A stretch of 64,000 nt of DNA from assembly GCA_020637795.1 (NCBI GenBank), contig JACKJT010000001.1:496001-560000 (forward strand), given 5' to 3'. The DNA is from Hoeflea sp. (GTDB lineage: Bacteria; Pseudomonadota; Alphaproteobacteria; Rhizobiales; Rhizobiaceae). Below the pieces are notes generated by a model. It was not told the DNA's origin and did not search any database. It saw only the letters and a program-made list of their open reading frames with translations. Shown in pieces: positions 52,411-60,199 of this stretch (positions are counted from its first letter, which is position 1; each line of letters starts with the position of its first letter). A program made the position numbers and the translations under genes.

Positions 52411-53268
52411 GTGATCGCCTTTGTCGGCTCGGTGTTCTCGCCCTATTATCACTGGGCCGGGCGGCGCGATCCGGACGACCACGTCTGCATCAATGTCGCG
52501 CTCTACCGCCCGGGCGGCAACCGCTGGAGCATGACCGAGCGCGGCCGCCGCCAGACGACGCGTAATGCCACCTCCTTTCAGGTCGGCCCGAGCGGAGTCC
52601 GCCGGGATGGTTCGGACATCGTCATCGAATTCGACGAGGTCTCCGTTCCGCGTCCGCCGGCCCAGTTCCTGCCAAGGCGCATCACGGGTTCGATCCGGTT
52701 CTCGCCCGATGCCGTGACGTCCCGGGTTTTCGACATCGACCAGAACGGCTCGCACAAATGGTGGCCGGTCTCGCCCACCGGACGGATCACACTTGAAACG
52801 GGCAGCGGCGCCGAGCGGTGGTCCGGCCATGGCTACATGGACAGCAACTGGGGCACAGAACCACTCGAAGACGGGTTCAAGATATGGGATTGGGCACGCG
52901 GGCTTCTGCCCGATGGCGATGCGGTGATCCTCTACGATTCGGTTCGCAAGGATGGCGGCCGTGGCCAGATCGCGCTCCGGATCGGCCGCGACGGGGCGAT
53001 AAGCCCGTTCGAGATGCCCGCCAAAACGCAGCTTTCAAGAGGTTTCTGGGGCGTGCCGCGTTCGGGTCACCATGATCCGGGCGTACAGTCGAAGGCGCGG
53101 ATCGTGCGAACGCTGGAGGACGGGCCGTTCTACACCCGCTCGGTGATGGCGACCCGGCTCTTGGGCGCAGATATCGAGTTGATGCATGAAAGCCTGTCGG
53201 GCGACCGTTTTGCTTCGCCGATCGTCAAGGCGATGCTGCCGTTCCGGATGCCGCGCCGGGCGGGTTGA
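52411..53268 (+). CDS. crtC: Carotenoid 1,2-hydratase (hydroxyneurosporene synthase)
   Basis: Adds water to the 1,2 double bond of neurosporene/lycopene ends. 285 residues from GTG 52411 (VIAFVGSVFSPYYHWAGRRDP), matching shorter annotated CrtC proteins. However, the frame upstream (PPGGYLWWYVDGLSDCGQYG, 52345..52404) also looks like CrtC and has no ATG, GTG or TTG for over 250 bases. The TTG at 52405 and this GTG are the only standard choices nearby. The end is a TGA directly abutting the stop of the convergent 55-aa gene. Confidence 0.85.
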   Translation: MIAFVGSVFSPYYHWAGRRDPDDHVCINVALYRPGGNRWSMTERGRRQTTRNATSFQVGPSGVRRDGSDIVIEFDEVSVPRPPAQFLPRRITGSIRFSPDAVTSRVFDIDQNGSHKWWPVSPTGRITLETGSGAERWSGHGYMDSNWGTEPLEDGFKIWDWARGLLPDGDAVILYDSVRKDGGRGQIALRIGRDGAISPFEMPAKTQLSRGFWGVPRSGHHDPGVQSKARIVRTLEDGPFYTRSVMATRLLGADIELMHESLSGDRFASPIVKAMLPFRMPRRAG

Positions 53269-53436
53269 TCACTCGGTCTGCGCCGGTCCGGTCTCCGTCG
53301 GGTTCGCCTTCGCCGCCCGCTCACGCGCCTCGCGCGCCCGGATGTCGCGCTTGAGCGTGCGCATCTGCCAGATGATGAACAGGATGAAGGCTCCGAAACT
53401 CAACACGATCTCGATCAGGCCGGCGTACTGGCTCAT
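53269..53436 (-). CDS. 55-aa single-helix membrane protein downstream of crtB
   Basis: Short protein (MSQYAGLIEIVLSFGAFILF...) with one N-terminal transmembrane helix followed by a basic, highly charged tail (TLKRDIRAREARERAAK). It starts one base after the crtB stop and ends exactly where crtC ends on the other strand. Small proteins of this size and topology adjoin crtB in other phototrophs, but I know no function. The tight spacing and amphipathic layout argue that it is real. Confidence 0.65.
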   Translation of the reverse strand: MSQYAGLIEIVLSFGAFILFIIWQMRTLKRDIRAREARERAAKANPTETGPAQTE

Positions 53437-53437
53437 T

Positions 53438-54478
53438 TCACGCATACGCTTCCAGCGCCCGCCGGCGCGTTTCCGACAGGGTCATCAGTTCGATCATGCG
53501 TCCGGCCTTGGCATCGAGCCCGCACGGAGCGTTGATGCGCCCGGCAGCGGCGGCCTCGACCAGGAACCGGACTTCCGCGTGGGCGGGTTCGGTGGAGACC
53601 GGCTGGAACAGAAACGGCGTCGCCGCGGCTCGGGCGATGAGCTCGAGCTTGCGCCGGGTCGACGTATGCGCCCGTGTGGTGATGCTGTCGTGCCCGGCGA
53701 TTTCGATCTCGCGGCCGATCTCGCGGTAGATCAGCGCCGCGCTGCGGATCGCCGTGCGGCAACTTAGCGGCAGGCCGGCAATCCCGGTCATGGCGCGGGC
53801 ATAGAGGATGTGGGCCGCATCGAGCAGGCGCTCGACGGTGGCGCGCATCGCCGGACAGGCTCTGGGATCCGCAAGAAAGGTCCCGGGATCGACACCAGCC
53901 TCGTCAAGCCAGTCGAGCGGCAGGTAGAGGCGGCCGCGGCGGGCATCCTCGCCGACATCGCGGGCGATGTTGGTCAGTTGCATCGCAAGTCCCAGATCGG
54001 CGGCGCGGGCCAGCACCGCGCGGTCGCAGACGCCCATGATCAGCGTCATCATGACCCCGACGCTGGAGGCGACGCGGGCGGCATAGCCGCAAAGTTCGTC
54101 GCAGCTGCGGTAGCTGCGGTTTTCGACATCCCATTCGAAGCCCTCGATCAGGGCTGCGGGCAGCGCGCGGGGCATGGCGTAGTGCTCGACAACGGCGACG
54201 AAGGCACGGTCGGCGGGATGGCTGCCCGGCGTGCCGCGATAGATGGCATCGAGTCGGGCGCGGATCTGGGACAACCCTTCCGCCGGATCGGCGCTCTCGT
54301 CGATCAGGTCATCGGCGGCGCGGCAGAAGGCGTAAAGCGCGCGGGCAGCGGACCGGGTCGAGCCGGGCAGCAGCATGGAGGCCGCCAGAAAGGACTTCGA
54401 TCCGGCTCGGATTGCTTCCTCGCACTCGCGGCGAAGACCGGGATCGAGCATGAAGGTCTCAGACGACGGTGCTGGCAT
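53438..54478 (-). CDS. crtB: Phytoene synthase
   Basis: Condenses two GGPP to phytoene. About 346 residues from ATG 54478, which overlaps the crtI end by 20 bases; ATG 54451 (MLDPGLRREC) is an alternative and starts right at the conserved region. Aspartate-rich motifs in FCRAADDLIDE and NIARDVGEDARRGRLYLP. Follows crtI in a crtIB pair. Confidence 0.94.
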   Translation of the reverse strand: MPAPSSETFMLDPGLRRECEEAIRAGSKSFLAASMLLPGSTRSAARALYAFCRAADDLIDESADPAEGLSQIRARLDAIYRGTPGSHPADRAFVAVVEHYAMPRALPAALIEGFEWDVENRSYRSCDELCGYAARVASSVGVMMTLIMGVCDRAVLARAADLGLAMQLTNIARDVGEDARRGRLYLPLDWLDEAGVDPGTFLADPRACPAMRATVERLLDAAHILYARAMTGIAGLPLSCRTAIRSAALIYREIGREIEIAGHDSITTRAHTSTRRKLELIARAAATPFLFQPVSTEPAHAEVRFLVEAAAAGRINAPCGLDAKAGRMIELMTLSETRRRALEAYA

Positions 54479-56003
54479 GGGGCACCACCTTGTCAAGTAT
54501 CTTGGCCGAGGAAACGACGCCGGGAAGCCCGGCGCCGGGATGGGTTCCGGCGCCGACGAGAAACAGGTTTTCCACCTCCTCGCTCTTGTTGTGCGGCCGG
54601 AACCAGGCAAGCTGGGTGATCACCGGCTCCATGCCGAAGGCAGCGCCCTTGACCGAGAGCAGCCGGTCGCGGAAATCTACCGGCGTCATCAGCCGCGAGG
54701 TGACGACATGCCGGTCAAGGCCGGGCAGCAGCGTCGCCTCGAGATGGGCTTCGATCCTGCGGCGATAGGGTTCGGCGGCCGCCGACCAGTCAATTCCTGC
54801 ATCCAGGTTCGGAACCGGAGAGAGCACGTAGAAGGTGTCGCAGCCCTCGGGCGCGACGGAAGCATCGGTCGCGGTCGGGCGGTAGAGATAGAGACTGAAA
54901 TCCTCGGCGAGCAGCTTGGCGTCGAAAATATCGTGCAGCAGCCCGCCATAGCGCGGGCCCATCATCACGGTGTGGTGGCCGACATTCTCGTAGCGGCGGT
55001 CGGTGCCGAAATACCAGACAAACAGGCTCATTGAATATTTGGCGCGCTCGACCTTGGCGTCGGTCCAGCGCCTGCGCGGGTGGTTGGCCAGAAGCCTGGT
55101 GTAGGTCCATCCCGCATCGGCATTGGAGACGACAATCGATGCAGGGAGATGCTCTCCGTCGGCAAAACGGACGCCGGTGGCGCGGCCGGCTTCGACCGTG
55201 ATCTCGGCCACCTCCATACCGGTGCGGATCACTCCGCCCTGCCCCGTGATCAGTCCGGCCAGTCCCTTGACCAGCGCATGGGTGCCGCCGATGGCATAGT
55301 GAACACCATATTCCCGCTCGAGATAGGAAATCAGGCTCAGCACGCCGGACGAGCGCATGGGATTGCCGCCGATGAACAGCGGGTGAAAGCTCAGTCCCTG
55401 CCGCAGCTTCTCGTTCTTTATGTACCTGGAGACGAGCTTGTAGACCGAGCGCTCGGCACGGCGGAGGATCAGGTCCGGCAAGGCGCCCGGCAAGGCGCCC
55501 GCCATGGCGCCGAGGGTCGCGTAGGTCTTGTCGATCATGCCGGTAAACCCGGCATCGAAACAGCGCTCGCTCTCGGCAAGATAGCGCCGGTAGCCGGCGA
55601 CATCGCCGGGCGAGAATTCCGCGATCTCGGCTTCCATCGCCTTGTCGTCACCATTGACGTGGAACTCCTGACCGTCATCGAAGCGGACCGTGTAGAACGG
55701 ATCGAGTGGCCTGAGGTCGACATCGTCGGAGAGCCTGCGGCCGCACAGGGCCCAGAGTTCCTCGAACACGAAGGGGGCGGTGATGATGGTCGGCCCGGCA
55801 TCGAAAGTGAAGCCGTCCTGGCGGAATTGCGAGGCCCGTCCTCCCGGCTCGTCGAGCTTCTCGACCACGGTGACACGGTAGCCGCGTGCGCCCAGCCTGA
55901 CGGCGGCGGCGAGGCCGCCGAACCCTGCCCCGATGACGATGGCATGGGGTCTGGCGTCGCGGGATTGGCCGCCGGAAAGCGCGGGATCATGGGCGGTCAT
56001 CAT
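54459..56003 (-). CDS. crtI: Phytoene desaturase
   Basis: FAD enzyme that desaturates phytoene, probably to neurosporene or lycopene. 514 residues; dinucleotide motif VIGAGFGGLAAAVRLGARGYRVTVVE, C-terminal LFLVGAGTHPGAGLPGVVSSAK. It precedes crtB and lies downstream of bchO with a 54-base gap that gives no clear promoter. Confidence 0.95.
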   Translation of the reverse strand: MMTAHDPALSGGQSRDARPHAIVIGAGFGGLAAAVRLGARGYRVTVVEKLDEPGGRASQFRQDGFTFDAGPTIITAPFVFEELWALCGRRLSDDVDLRPLDPFYTVRFDDGQEFHVNGDDKAMEAEIAEFSPGDVAGYRRYLAESERCFDAGFTGMIDKTYATLGAMAGALPGALPDLILRRAERSVYKLVSRYIKNEKLRQGLSFHPLFIGGNPMRSSGVLSLISYLEREYGVHYAIGGTHALVKGLAGLITGQGGVIRTGMEVAEITVEAGRATGVRFADGEHLPASIVVSNADAGWTYTRLLANHPRRRWTDAKVERAKYSMSLFVWYFGTDRRYENVGHHTVMMGPRYGGLLHDIFDAKLLAEDFSLYLYRPTATDASVAPEGCDTFYVLSPVPNLDAGIDWSAAAEPYRRRIEAHLEATLLPGLDRHVVTSRLMTPVDFRDRLLSVKGAAFGMEPVITQLAWFRPHNKSEEVENLFLVGAGTHPGAGLPGVVSSAKILDKVVPHASTVV

Positions 56004-56057
56004 TGCGTCGCTCCCCGGGGGCTCTTGCTTCGATGTCGCGTCGGCTGATCCTGCATC

Positions 56058-56957
56058 TCAAGCCACCGACCGGGCGGCGGTGGTGGCGCATGACGCCTCG
56101 ATCAGCTCGTAGACGCGTTCCGGATCAGCCTCGTGCAGCAGATGTCCGCCGCGGGGGACCGCAATAAAATTCCCGTGCGGCGTCAGCCGCGCTGCACGAT
56201 CGGAGACACTTGATGGAACCATCGGATCATCTGCCGCAGCAATGAGCGTGACCGGGGTCTTCAACTGGCCAATCCGCGCCAGCATCGGCTCAAGCCGCCA
56301 GTTCGCCATCATTCCAAGTGCACCGCTGACATGGGAGGGCTGACGCAACAGCATATGATAGCAATCGCGGCCGGCCTTATCGACCGGAGAGCCGGTGGCC
56401 TTGATGAGATTGTCGGACATGTTGCCGATCCGGGCCTGAAAAGACACCAGACGCGAGGTCAGCGGATTGGCAAACAGAAGCTTTGCCAGGGGCGAAAGCA
56501 GCGCGTTGCCGCGGATCGGCTCGAGCGCGGCGTTGAAGCCGATGATGCGACAGGGCCGGATCCCGCCATCGAGCGTCATCTGGATAAGAACCGCAACGCC
56601 CGCGGAGTGGCCGATCGCGAGTACGGGTTCGACCTGAAGCGCCCTGAGCAGACCGGCAAGCGCACGCGCCATGCCCGGCAGTGTCAGATCCTCCGCCTTC
56701 GCGCCGCAGGTGAAGCCGTGACCGGGCAGGTCCATGACGACCACCCGGTACCGGCTTGCAAGAAGCGGGATCAGGCCCCGGAAGGAATGGGTGGAGGCAC
56801 CCGTTCCATGCACCAGCAGCGCCACCGGGGCCTGAGGATCGCCGATGCTCTGGACATGCCAGTCCAGCCGGCCGACGCGCAGCATGCGGCTTGCCTCGCG
56901 AAAGGGCCAGTTCGGGCCCGCATCAGCCAGAGTGGGACATGGGCCGGAGAGTGTCAT
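56058..56957 (-). CDS. bchO: BchO, alpha/beta-hydrolase of the Mg-chelatase operon
   Basis: Alpha/beta-hydrolase-fold protein of 299 residues from ATG 56957 (MTLSGPCP). Nucleophile serine in GHSAGVAV and a late GGHLLHE histidine are visible. It forms the bchI-bchD-bchO unit seen in many purple bacteria. Its role in Mg-protoporphyrin formation is not settled. ATG overlaps the bchD stop (ATGA). Confidence 0.9.
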   Translation of the reverse strand: MTLSGPCPTLADAGPNWPFREASRMLRVGRLDWHVQSIGDPQAPVALLVHGTGASTHSFRGLIPLLASRYRVVVMDLPGHGFTCGAKAEDLTLPGMARALAGLLRALQVEPVLAIGHSAGVAVLIQMTLDGGIRPCRIIGFNAALEPIRGNALLSPLAKLLFANPLTSRLVSFQARIGNMSDNLIKATGSPVDKAGRDCYHMLLRQPSHVSGALGMMANWRLEPMLARIGQLKTPVTLIAAADDPMVPSSVSDRAARLTPHGNFIAVPRGGHLLHEADPERVYELIEASCATTAARSVA

Positions 56958-58792
56958 TGCCCCGCGCCTTTTGACAGTTCTGCGCTGACGATGGCGTTGA
57001 CTGCGCTGGCCGAAACGATCGGCAGCGGACAATATTGCGCCTGCATCGAGCGGGCCAGCTCGCGGGTCGATTCACGCGGCCGGCGCGAGATGTCGATCAG
57101 GATCGATCGGTAGCCGAGCGCCGCGCCTTGCCGCGCCAGCATCTGCGCGTCCTCGCCGGCCCGGACCCGGTCGGCCTTGCCGTCGAGCGCGATATTGCCG
57201 CTGCCGTCGGTCAGGTAGACGATCAGCGGCGACTGGCCACGGCGCTGCACCATCCCGGCAATTTCCAGCGACCGCCTTATGGCGCCGGCCAGCGGCGTCG
57301 GCCCGCCACCCGGAAGCCCGGTGAGCGAGCGCTTGGCGCGGACCAGCGATCGGGTCGGCTCAAGCAAGGTCTCCGCCGACGAGCCGCGGAAACTGATCAG
57401 TGCGACCTGGTCGCGCCGGACGTAGCAATCGCCAAGCAGCAGTTCGATGGCGCCCTTGGCTTCGGCCAGCCGCTCCATGGCCGTCGAACCGGAGGCATCC
57501 ACGGCGAAGATGGCGGTGGATTCGGTGCGGTGACGGAAGCGGATATAGCGGAAGTCATTGGGCAGGATGCGCAGCGGCGGGACCGAGCCATCGGCGCGGA
57601 GGGCGAAATCCGGATTGCGCAACCGCTGCCAGGGGATGGCCGCACGCAAGGTGGAGACCACATCGGGCCGGGCTTCCGCGTAGGGAGGACGCGAGACGAT
57701 GCCGGCGGGCCTTCCCCGGCGGCTGCCGGTCTTGATGCCGCCGGACTTTCCGGTGCGGGCCAGTTTCGCGGCCATCGACCGGTCCGGGCGATCGAGTGCA
57801 GCAAGCACGGCGCGCGATGCCTGAGCGGCAGCGACCAGCATGTCTTCTTCGGACGGGTCGGGGTGGGAGACTTGCGTGTCCGGCTGCTCCTCACCTGCCG
57901 GCGCCTCCGGTGGGGATGGCGGCCGATCTTCGCCGTCATCGCTCTCGGACACCTCGGGGAGCTGCGGCTGTTCAGACTGCGGGTCGAGGTTGATGCCGAG
58001 GCAGAGCCGGGCTGCGACCGCCAGATGCTCCGGGCTGACCTGCGTTACCTGCCCGAGTACCGCGAGGAGCCGGGCGACGCGGATCAGATCAAGAGCGCGG
58101 CGGACGGAACTTTCCGGCAGCGCCAGGCTGATCGCCGCGGCGGCGCCACGAACCTCGTCGGGCACGGTGACCGCCTTCATGGCCGCGGCGCAGGCGCCGG
58201 GCGATGGCAGGCATTCGGCCAGTCTTCGCACCAGATCGGGATCGCTGACGGCTTCATGAATCGAGAGGCCATCGAGCTGCAGGTCGAGCGTCAGCCGGTC
58301 GGCCAGCGCCGGAGGCAGATCCTCCTCCTCGCCGGCGGACTCATCGAGCGCAATGAGCGAGAAACGGGCCGGTTGGATGCGGCCGGAGGACCCGACCGCC
58401 ACGCCGTCGTCCAGCGCGCGCCCGATGATTGCCGCGCTCGTATCTGACAGCCGTTCGGCCATCCCAAGAATGACGAAGCCGCCATCGGCGCGGGCCAGAA
58501 TGCCGTTTTCATGCACCGGGCGTCCGGCGGCCAGGGTGGCGGCGATATCAATCCCGCCGGTCAGCCGTCCGGCGGCCGACGAAGCCGGAACCCGGATCCA
58601 CGGCAGACCGCAGCCGGATCCCGCATTGAACAGGGCGTGGACCGTCTCGAGCCAGCAGTCGCGCACCGGGCCGGTTCCCGCCCGCAGCCGGATGCCGCCG
58701 ATCAGTCCCGCGCCGGCGACCAGGATCTGCGCCGAAAGAAGCGCATCCGCCCAGCGTGCGTTGATCTCAATGCCGTCAGTGGTTTCAGGCAT
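56954..58792 (-). CDS. bchD: Magnesium chelatase subunit D
   Basis: ATPase-like platform subunit of Mg-chelatase. 612 residues from ATG 58792 (MPETTDG): a degenerate AAA+ domain, an acidic/Pro-rich linker (ESDDGEDRPPSPPEAP region, about 290-340), and a C-terminal integrin-I/vWA domain with the MIDAS motif DASGST. Overlaps the bchI end by eight bases. An open extension to 58858 is inside bchI and not needed. Confidence 0.95.
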   Translation of the reverse strand: MPETTDGIEINARWADALLSAQILVAGAGLIGGIRLRAGTGPVRDCWLETVHALFNAGSGCGLPWIRVPASSAAGRLTGGIDIAATLAAGRPVHENGILARADGGFVILGMAERLSDTSAAIIGRALDDGVAVGSSGRIQPARFSLIALDESAGEEEDLPPALADRLTLDLQLDGLSIHEAVSDPDLVRRLAECLPSPGACAAAMKAVTVPDEVRGAAAAISLALPESSVRRALDLIRVARLLAVLGQVTQVSPEHLAVAARLCLGINLDPQSEQPQLPEVSESDDGEDRPPSPPEAPAGEEQPDTQVSHPDPSEEDMLVAAAQASRAVLAALDRPDRSMAAKLARTGKSGGIKTGSRRGRPAGIVSRPPYAEARPDVVSTLRAAIPWQRLRNPDFALRADGSVPPLRILPNDFRYIRFRHRTESTAIFAVDASGSTAMERLAEAKGAIELLLGDCYVRRDQVALISFRGSSAETLLEPTRSLVRAKRSLTGLPGGGPTPLAGAIRRSLEIAGMVQRRGQSPLIVYLTDGSGNIALDGKADRVRAGEDAQMLARQGAALGYRSILIDISRRPRESTRELARSMQAQYCPLPIVSASAVNAIVSAELSKGAGQ

Positions 58793-59816
58793 GCCCAACC
58801 GGCTCTCCCGCAACTTCGCTGATCGCCCGGTCGACCCGGGTCTTCGAGCCGGCTTCATCGAGCGGATCGCGGCGCAGGCGGTGCCGCAGGGCCATGGGCG
58901 CCACCGCCAGCACGTCCTCGAGCGTGGCTTCCTTTCGCCGCGAGAGAGCGGCCTTGGCGCGGGCCGCGCGCATCAGCGTTAGTTCGCCGCGCAGGCCGTC
59001 GACACCCAGCCGCATGCACAGATGCGCCATCATGGTCATCAGCCGTTCGGACAGCAGCACGGAACCGACCGCCTTGCGGCCGGCGACAATCCGCGCGGCA
59101 AGCCGCTGCTCGTCCCTGGCCCATTTGGCGTGGAAGGCCTCGGCATCCTGTTCATAGGCGTCGCGGCGCTTGAGCACCTCGATGCGCGAGGCAATGTCAC
59201 GCGGGGAAGAGACGTCTACCGACAGGCCGAAGCGGTCGAGCAATTGAGGCCGGAGTTCGCCCTCCTCCGGGTTGCCGCTGCCGACGAGGACGAAACGGGC
59301 GGGATGGCGCACGCTCAGGCCTTCACGCTCGACCACATTGACGCCGGACGCGGCGACATCGAGCAGCAGGTCCACGAGGTGGTCTTCGAGCAGATTGACC
59401 TCGTCGACATAGAGAAAGCCGCGATGGGCCTTGGCCAAAAGCCCCGGCTCGAAGGCGCGTTCGCCCGAAACCAGCGCCTTCTCGATATCGAGCGCGCCGC
59501 AAACCCGGTCTTCGGTGGCACCCAGGGGAAGGTCGACCATCGGCGCCCTGGTCTTGATACGCGCCGATTTCGGCGCCGTGGCGCAGACCGGGCAAGGTTC
59601 GGCCGGATGGGCCGGATCGCAATTGTAACGGCACCCGCGGGTGCCGGCGAGCTCGGGCACAAGTTCGGCCAACGCCCGCACCGCCGTGGACTTGCCGGTG
59701 CCGCGATCGCCAAACACCAGAACACCGCCCAGAGACGGCTCGACCGCGGCCATGAGCAGCGCATCCTTCATTTCATCCTGGCCGACAATGGCACTGAAGG
59801 GATAGGGCTTTGCCAT
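58785..59816 (-). CDS. bchI: Magnesium chelatase ATPase subunit I
   Basis: AAA+ ATPase that powers Mg insertion with BchD and BchH. 343 residues from ATG 59816 (MAKPYPFSAIVGQDEMK); Walker A GDRGTGKST, Walker B LYVDEVNLL. GAGAGG lies nine bases before the ATG. First gene of bchIDO-crtIB; PpsR pair upstream. Confidence 0.96.
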   Translation of the reverse strand: MAKPYPFSAIVGQDEMKDALLMAAVEPSLGGVLVFGDRGTGKSTAVRALAELVPELAGTRGCRYNCDPAHPAEPCPVCATAPKSARIKTRAPMVDLPLGATEDRVCGALDIEKALVSGERAFEPGLLAKAHRGFLYVDEVNLLEDHLVDLLLDVAASGVNVVEREGLSVRHPARFVLVGSGNPEEGELRPQLLDRFGLSVDVSSPRDIASRIEVLKRRDAYEQDAEAFHAKWARDEQRLAARIVAGRKAVGSVLLSERLMTMMAHLCMRLGVDGLRGELTLMRAARAKAALSRRKEATLEDVLAVAPMALRHRLRRDPLDEAGSKTRVDRAISEVAGEPVGHA

Positions 59817-59898
59817 CGGTGGTGACCTCTCATTCCGTTCAAACCGCACCCGGCCACGCTTTCAGGCAATGGACGGCAGGCGGCCTCCTGATCGAGAC

Positions 59899-59916
59899 TG
59901 TCCATATTTTTAGACA
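59899..59916. promoter_or_regulatory. PpsR/CrtJ palindrome upstream of bchI
   Basis: TGTCCATATTTTTAGACA, exact TGT-N12-ACA, 82 bases before the bchI ATG. Confidence 0.75.
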
Positions 59917-59922
59917 CCTCAA

Positions 59923-59940
59923 CGTAAATCAGAATATACA
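59923..59940. promoter_or_regulatory. PpsR-like palindrome upstream of bchI (one mismatch)
   Basis: CGTAAATCAGAATATACA is CGT-N12-ACA, one mismatch, with its start 24 bases from the exact site. Confidence 0.5.
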
Positions 59941-60063
59941 CTCCGGGCCCATTTGCAATCTTGATATTGCCTCTGACACAGCGACGGTGCAGGCTCTCTC
60001 ACCAGCCCGAAGCCGCCGCGATGTTTGAAATCATTCAGGAAACCTCTGCAACACAAGGCAATA

Positions 60064-60081
60064 TGTCCATTTTATGTGACA
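60064..60081. promoter_or_regulatory. PpsR/CrtJ palindrome 1 upstream of dxs
   Basis: TGTCCATTTTATGTGACA, exact TGT-N12-ACA, the first of two exact sites 25 bases apart. Confidence 0.75.
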
Positions 60082-60088
60082 TTTATAT

Positions 60089-60106
60089 TGTAAATATTTG
60101 TTTACA
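60089..60106. promoter_or_regulatory. PpsR/CrtJ palindrome 2 upstream of dxs
   Basis: TGTAAATATTTGTTTACA, exact TGT-N12-ACA with a fully symmetric TGTAAA/TTTACA end. Its right end TTTACA may be the dxs -35. Confidence 0.75.
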
Positions 60107-60199
60107 TTTTCGCGTGTTGCGCCGAGTATGCAGCAGAGCCGGTCTCGATGGATGACCGCGTCTCGCGGGCGCAAGGCCCGGCAACGATGGAGGCAGGCA

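Larger units (their letters stand above)
59817..60199. other. Divergent bchI-dxs regulatory region
   Basis: 383 nt, markedly AT-rich against its surroundings, with two PpsR site pairs: one toward bchI (59899, 59923) and one toward dxs (60064, 60089). A TTTACA at 60101 with GAGTAT at 60124 is a weak promoter candidate for dxs. No additional gene is evident; the open frame upstream of the dxs ATG starts inside a PpsR site and is not counted. Confidence 0.7.

Noticed and set aside
55485..55515. GGCGCCCGGCAA direct repeat within crtI
   Set aside because: A short in-frame duplication encoding repeated Gly-Ala-Leu-Pro residues; no sign of a mobile or regulatory element.
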